This document shows, in pieces, positions 11,198-14,332 of a stretch of 14,332 nucleotides of DNA (its first letter is position 1; every line of letters starts with the position of its first letter). This DNA is from JAKSSM01 sp045629065 (GTDB taxonomy: Bacteria; Bacillota; Clostridia; Peptostreptococcales; Anaerovoracaceae). The stretch spans positions 1 to 14,332 of the forward strand of contig JAZQQK010000019.1 in assembly GCA_045629065.1 (NCBI GenBank). The letters run 5' to 3'. The notes below the pieces were generated by a model, which saw nothing but the letters and a program-made list of their open reading frames with translations, made no database searches and was not told the origin of the DNA. The position numbers were made by a program, and so were the translations under genes.

Positions 11198-12778
11198 TTA
11201 AATTAATTTCTTTCGGTTTCTAAGGATCATTTTAAGCATTCCCGATATCGTGCCAGACTGTTTACGATACAGTTTTCCGCCGTAGTACGTTCCTTCTGAT
11301 CTTACGAGTGAAAGTTCCTCTGGCTTAAGATTGAATATGTCATGTGAAGTAGTAAAGAAGTTTGCAAGTTTACCCACCTCTAATGTTCCCCTATCCTTTT
11401 CCTCCATCATAGCCTTTGCAGGGTTAATAGTGTAAGCCCTCATTGCCTCATAGATGGATATGGACTCATTAGGATTATAGAAATCAACCATGCCCCTCAT
11501 CTGAAGATATGGATCCATGTCTTGTACCGGTGAGTCAGATGAACCGCATAGCAGTGCAATTTCGCCTATTGATTTCAATTTCACGATATCGAGAATTGAC
11601 TTTGGTAGGTGCGCTTCGTATGTGTGTAGATATCTTTTATCTATCCATGCATAACCTGGTTGCATCATCACAGCATAGTTTCCTTGCTTAAGTAGTTCTA
11701 ATCCCTCATCATCTATAAACTCACAATGCTCTACTCTATGAAGTCTATCTGAACCAGTTTTGTTCAAAGCAATTAGTAATCTCTTAATTGCTTTTGTACC
11801 TATAGCATGTGCTGCAACTTGATAATCATTCTCAACAAATTGCTTTACTGTCTTGTCGATTTCATCCTGAGTAAAATAACATTCCTCAGTATTACCATCA
11901 TCAATAAATGGTACTTCCATGCTAGCAGTATGCGAGCCAATTGAACCATCAAGTTCCCAATCTCCACATCCGCCGACACGTTTATTCTTTAAAAACTTTT
12001 CAAAGCGTTTCACCCTATTGTAATCACAATACTGAAGATATACTCTTACATCTAAGTCAAAGTGTTGTGCGAGTCTTACAATTAAACCTGTCGTACTATC
12101 TTTTTCACTATCACCATTACCCTCTAAAGCGGCTACCATACCTATGCCATATTCGGCACAATAGTTGTGAAAATTAGCTACACCTTTTGCAAGCATCGAA
12201 GGGGTAATCATGCCACCTAATATGTCAATAATTCTGCCCTGTGCTCTTTCATTTTCCTCCCCCGAAAGAACACCGTTGTGATCCTTTGGATCTATACCAA
12301 TCAGCTCTAGCATCTTTGATGAAAGAGATGTGGAGTGTCCATCTATGTTATAAATGACAGTTGCCCTGCCATCAGTCCAATCATCTAGTTCATCTTTTGT
12401 AGGCATACGTCTCTCGTCTATGGCAGACTTGATGTAATTATTGATGGCAATTACGGCATTACTTTTTTGCTTAGAAGCATACTCCCTAACGCGTTGTTCT
12501 ATGCCTCTGATATCGTGTGGCTCCACACCATTGGCAGTTATTTCGCAGGCATTAAATCCCATCGCCATAGTAGCAATAGTGAGTAACATATGAGTGTGTC
12601 CATCGATAAGGCAAGGATATACATGTTTGCCATTTAAGTCCACTTCTACATAGTTTCCTTCTGGCTTAACAGTTCCAGTGTAAACTATGCGATTTCGCTC
12701 TACTAAAAGGTAGTTCACGATATCGTGCTCGCCATTCATAGTATGGAATATTCCGTTTTTAAACAATAATCTTTTCAT
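11198..12778 (-). CDS. YtcJ-like amidohydrolase (526 aa)
   Basis: This is a metal-dependent hydrolase of the Amidohydro_3 group. The H-x-H of strand 1 is H61-T-H63 (LIDGHTHM). Later metal ligands are H324 (AAHAIGTKA), H351 (HRVEHCEF) and D415 (CGSSDSPVQDMDP). WELDGSIGSHTA is the family's DGs-x-gs-x-TA signature. The C terminus returns to the small beta domain (GTLEVGKLANFFT). No signal peptide, so cytosolic. Natural substrates of this family are mostly unknown (amides or carbamates). An AGGGAG site lies 12 bases before the ATG at 12778, rather far. It lies 76 bases after a permease gene on the same strand, with its own possible promoter. Two near-copies (11242, 11582) and one exact copy (12717) of the iterated palindrome lie within it. 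Confidence 0.9.
   Translation of the reverse strand: MKRLLFKNGIFHTMNGEHDIVNYLLVERNRIVYTGTVKPEGNYVEVDLNGKHVYPCLIDGHTHMLLTIATMAMGFNACEITANGVEPHDIRGIEQRVREYASKQKSNAVIAINNYIKSAIDERRMPTKDELDDWTDGRATVIYNIDGHSTSLSSKMLELIGIDPKDHNGVLSGEENERAQGRIIDILGGMITPSMLAKGVANFHNYCAEYGIGMVAALEGNGDSEKDSTTGLIVRLAQHFDLDVRVYLQYCDYNRVKRFEKFLKNKRVGGCGDWELDGSIGSHTASMEVPFIDDGNTEECYFTQDEIDKTVKQFVENDYQVAAHAIGTKAIKRLLIALNKTGSDRLHRVEHCEFIDDEGLELLKQGNYAVMMQPGYAWIDKRYLHTYEAHLPKSILDIVKLKSIGEIALLCGSSDSPVQDMDPYLQMRGMVDFYNPNESISIYEAMRAYTINPAKAMMEEKDRGTLEVGKLANFFTTSHDIFNLKPEELSLVRSEGTYYGGKLYRKQSGTISGMLKMILRNRKKLI
12716..12727. repeat. Palindrome CACGATATCGTG, copy 6 of 7
   Basis: A perfect 12-bp copy near the 5' end of the amidohydrolase gene, encoding HDIV, the same peptide encoded by the copy at 10712-10733. 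Confidence 0.75.
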
Positions 12779-12800
12779 GTATAATTGAAACTCCCTATAT

Positions 12801-12828
12801 ATAATATGTAGGAAACTTTGAGTATCAA
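12801..12828 (-). promoter_or_regulatory. Possible promoter of the amidohydrolase gene
   Basis: On the minus strand TTGATA (12828-12823) and TATTAT (12806-12801) are 16 bases apart. The -35 lies in a small hairpin, CTTTGA-TAC-TCAAAG (12816-12830), with no U-tract. Confidence 0.45.
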
Positions 12829-12854
12829 AGGTTAAACAATAGTCATCCGTTATT

Positions 12855-13994
12855 CTAGTATGGGACTACGCTGCCTACGGCCATTAATACATATGCTACA
12901 ACCATAGCGATTTGCATGCCAACTCCACCATTCTTTTCTAATAGTGAACCGGGTACTTCTCTCCTTGCATTCCTATAAGCAGGTACAATCATTACAGCAA
13001 TTATGATAGCGATAAGACCACCAGCAGTTCTCATAAGATCCATGAAATCTCCTAAGCCGAGTAGTGCAATTATGAATGAAGGAAGTGTAGCTAAAACCCA
13101 GCTCCACTTATCCCCTATCTTTAACATATCATTCACAATTCCACCTAGTGCTAACGAGAGTGACCAGTAAGTTGTAAGCATAGCTAAAATCGTAAATACA
13201 GATCCTATGATCTGCGCCCAAAGACCTATGCCTTTAGACCAGCCAACCATAGCTACTTCTGTCACCTCTGTCGATGCCCAAAGTGTGCAGAACGATATCG
13301 TGACAATAAGAATAAAGTTGTTAAGGAAGCCTAAGAACAAAGCTTTCTTAATTTTCTTCTTGTTACCCCTTAGTCCCTCTACTGCCTGAGGTACAGAAAA
13401 GAAAGCTGACATTGCAAACATGGCCATACCATAATAAGCTAAAGCTTGATTCACGGTACCGGGACGTAGTGAAATTTGGTTATGTGGAGCAACTATTGAA
13501 GCAATAGTCAGTGATCCAATAAGACAGAAAATGATAGTTACCGCTACCTTCTCACTCACACCAACTACCTTTAATCCGAACAAAACAACAGCCGCCGCAA
13601 CTACATAAAAGATAATATCAGCTACAATCTTAGGCATGTTAAATAAGCCTAAAATTACTTCTTCTGACCCAGTAATATATGCTGCCAAATTTGTTACAAG
13701 TATAGCAGCCATTAATACAAAGAAAGTAATTGATAAAGGCTTCTTTAGTTTTCCTCTAAAAAGGAATTGTGAAAGGCAAGAAATTATCTGTCCACCCTCA
13801 CTGGTTTTCATAGCCAGATCTGCAATCATAACATGTAAAAAATATGATGCAAATAAGGCAGCAATTAGAATAATAACAGAAATAATGAAACCACATTTTT
13901 CTGTTAAATATGGCATTGATAATACGCCTGCACCGATGCCATATCCGGTGATAATACATGCTGCTTCCCAAGTTGTTAATTCTTTGTTCTTCAT
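12855..13994 (-). CDS. Amino-acid permease, aromatic amino acid (HAAAP/APC) type (379 aa)
   Basis: The protein is almost wholly hydrophobic, with about eleven membrane segments. It begins with the APC-superfamily signature TGYGIGAGVLSMPYLTEKCG (residues 17-36), where the unwound first helix binds substrate. AMFAMSAFFSVPQAVEGL near residue 195 is the equivalent sixth-helix region of the HAAAP/Aa_trans group. These proteins import tryptophan, tyrosine or other amino acids using ion gradients. The substrate cannot be fixed by eye. AGGAG lies five bases before the ATG at 13994. The amidohydrolase follows on the same strand, so uptake and breakdown of one compound is possible but unproven. An exact ACGATATCGT lies at 13292. 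Confidence 0.88.
   Translation of the reverse strand: MKNKELTTWEAACIITGYGIGAGVLSMPYLTEKCGFIISVIILIAALFASYFLHVMIADLAMKTSEGGQIISCLSQFLFRGKLKKPLSITFFVLMAAILVTNLAAYITGSEEVILGLFNMPKIVADIIFYVVAAAVVLFGLKVVGVSEKVAVTIIFCLIGSLTIASIVAPHNQISLRPGTVNQALAYYGMAMFAMSAFFSVPQAVEGLRGNKKKIKKALFLGFLNNFILIVTISFCTLWASTEVTEVAMVGWSKGIGLWAQIIGSVFTILAMLTTYWSLSLALGGIVNDMLKIGDKWSWVLATLPSFIIALLGLGDFMDLMRTAGGLIAIIIAVMIVPAYRNARREVPGSLLEKNGGVGMQIAMVVAYVLMAVGSVVPY
13292..13301. repeat. ACGATATCGT palindrome, copy 7 of 7
   Basis: A perfect core copy inside the permease gene, reading TISF in that frame. Confidence 0.7.
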
Positions 13995-14000
13995 AATTTC

Positions 14001-14046
14001 TCCTGTGCTATATATATAATAGGAAAGAAAAGTACAAATACTGTAC
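14001..14046 (-). promoter_or_regulatory. Permease promoter region with GTACA-TGTAC inverted repeat
   Basis: GTACA (14032-14036) and TGTAC (14042-14046) flank five bases. The left arm overlaps a TTTGTA/TTGTAC that could be the -35, with TATATA near 14011-14016 as the -10. Spacing is 15-16 bases, so the promoter is tentative and the repeat may be an operator. No T-box or riboswitch fold is visible. Confidence 0.4.
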
Positions 14047-14081
14047 GATAATATACAAATATTTTAATACTTTTAGTTACG

Positions 14082-14109
14082 AAAAAAGCGACCTTTTTAG
14101 GTCGCTTTT
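14082..14109 (-). terminator. Terminator of the rRNA operon after tRNA-Glu(TTC)
   Basis: AAAAGCGACC (14084-14093) and GGTCGCTTTT (14100-14109) form a 10-bp stem with a six-base loop, followed by TTTTTTC on the minus strand. It ends the 5S-tRNA transcript before the permease promoter. Confidence 0.92.
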
Positions 14110-14113
14110 CATT

Positions 14114-14188
14114 TGGTGACTCCATCGAGAATCGAACTCGAGTTACCGCCGTGAAAGGGCGATGTCTTAACCGCTTGACCATGGAGCC
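14114..14188 (-). tRNA. tRNA-Glu (anticodon TTC)
   Basis: Acceptor GGCTCCA/TGGAGTC, anticodon stem TCGCC/GGCGG with loop CTTTCAC (anticodon TTC), T-arm CTCGA-TTCGATT region, and encoded CCA. It reads GAA/GAG. It lies 33 bases after the 5S gene and is the last gene of the rRNA operon. Confidence 0.95.
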
Positions 14189-14191
14189 AAG

Positions 14192-14216
14192 AAAGCTGCA
14201 TATGAAATGCAGCTTT
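14192..14216 (-). other. Hairpin between 5S rRNA and tRNA-Glu
   Basis: AAAGCTGCAT and ATGCAGCTTT form a perfect 10-bp stem with a five-base loop. With the short tail that runs straight into the tRNA it is more likely an RNA processing stem than a terminator. Confidence 0.55.
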
Positions 14217-14221
14217 ATTAA

Positions 14222-14332
14222 ACTGGCGATGTCCTACTTTCCCAGGCCGCTTCCAGCCAAGTATCCTCAGCGCTAAAGAGCTTAACTTCTGTGTTCGAGA
14301 TGGGAACAGGTGTGACCTCTTCGCTATTATCA
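14222..14332 (-). rRNA. rrf: 5S ribosomal RNA, 5' end just beyond the window
   Basis: The minus strand reads GCGAAGAGGTCACACCTGTT, then CCATCTCGAACACAGAAGTT and AAGCTCTTTAGCGCTGAGGA, a standard bacterial 5S rRNA with loop A-C consensus bases. It ends ACATCGCCAG. About five bases of the 5' end are cut by the right edge. It implies that 16S and 23S genes lie to the right. Confidence 0.95.

Noticed and set aside
4342..13301. CRISPR array made of the repeated palindrome
   Set aside because: Spacing is hundreds to thousands of bases, and copies lie inside genes; no regular spacers or cas genes.
13995..14081. T-box or riboswitch in front of the amino-acid permease
   Set aside because: The gap is under 90 bases, lacks a T-box sequence and has no terminator/antiterminator pair; only a short inverted repeat is seen.

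Overview
The window looks like a chromosomal segment of a moderately AT-rich Bacillota, most likely class Clostridia. The reasons are strong AGGAGG-type ribosome binding sites, promoters of the TTGnnn-17-TAnnnT kind, intrinsic terminators, TGA used as stop, the nudF-xerD pair typical of Firmicutes, an L19 leader in front of rplS, and SipW-type secreted proteins. Genus cannot be told from the sequence.

Positions 1-5988 (all minus strand, transcribed right to left) hold one apparent operon of at least six genes: a K/E/P-rich two-pass membrane protein, an HD-GYP-like phosphohydrolase, a membrane-anchored protein with a TasA/camelysin-like outer domain, and three paralogues with SipW-class signal sequences (shared motif around AWF-x-x-SR-x-P), the last running off the left edge. 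Upstream lies an unusual control region with a 12-bp-arm inverted repeat and an alternating purine-pyrimidine tract. A block of three hairpins sits before the 392-residue paralogue. This is the best candidate here for an undescribed system: a surface-fibre or matrix locus with its own nucleotide-signalling enzyme. No signal peptidase is seen, so it would lie outside the window.

Positions 6110-6984 hold a two-gene toxin-antitoxin-like operon (DUF2442-HTH fusion followed by a RelE/ParE-like small protein). Its promoter carries an 18-bp perfect palindrome exactly filling the -35/-10 spacer. The core of that palindrome, ACGATATCGT, occurs seven times in the window, inside and between genes, so it is a highly iterated palindrome as well as a possible operator.

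Positions 7010-9669 (minus strand) hold a stand-alone cyclic-nucleotide-binding domain protein, rplS with its own promoter, leader and terminator, and the nudF-xerD operon. The XerD-like recombinase has non-canonical residues at two catalytic positions.

Positions 9713-10945 (plus strand) start with a promoter and about 90 bases that fold into three successive hairpins, each showing a six-base C-rich loop, the last resembling an intrinsic terminator. This is a candidate small RNA of the C-rich, Shine-Dalgarno-blocking type, or a leader of the following YprB-like exonuclease gene.

Positions 10946-14332 (minus strand) hold the end of an rRNA operon (5S, then tRNA-Glu(TTC)), an aromatic-amino-acid-type permease, a YtcJ-like amidohydrolase, and tRNA-Glu(CTC) and tRNA-Leu(TAG). 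No CRISPR array, insertion sequence or phage gene was seen.
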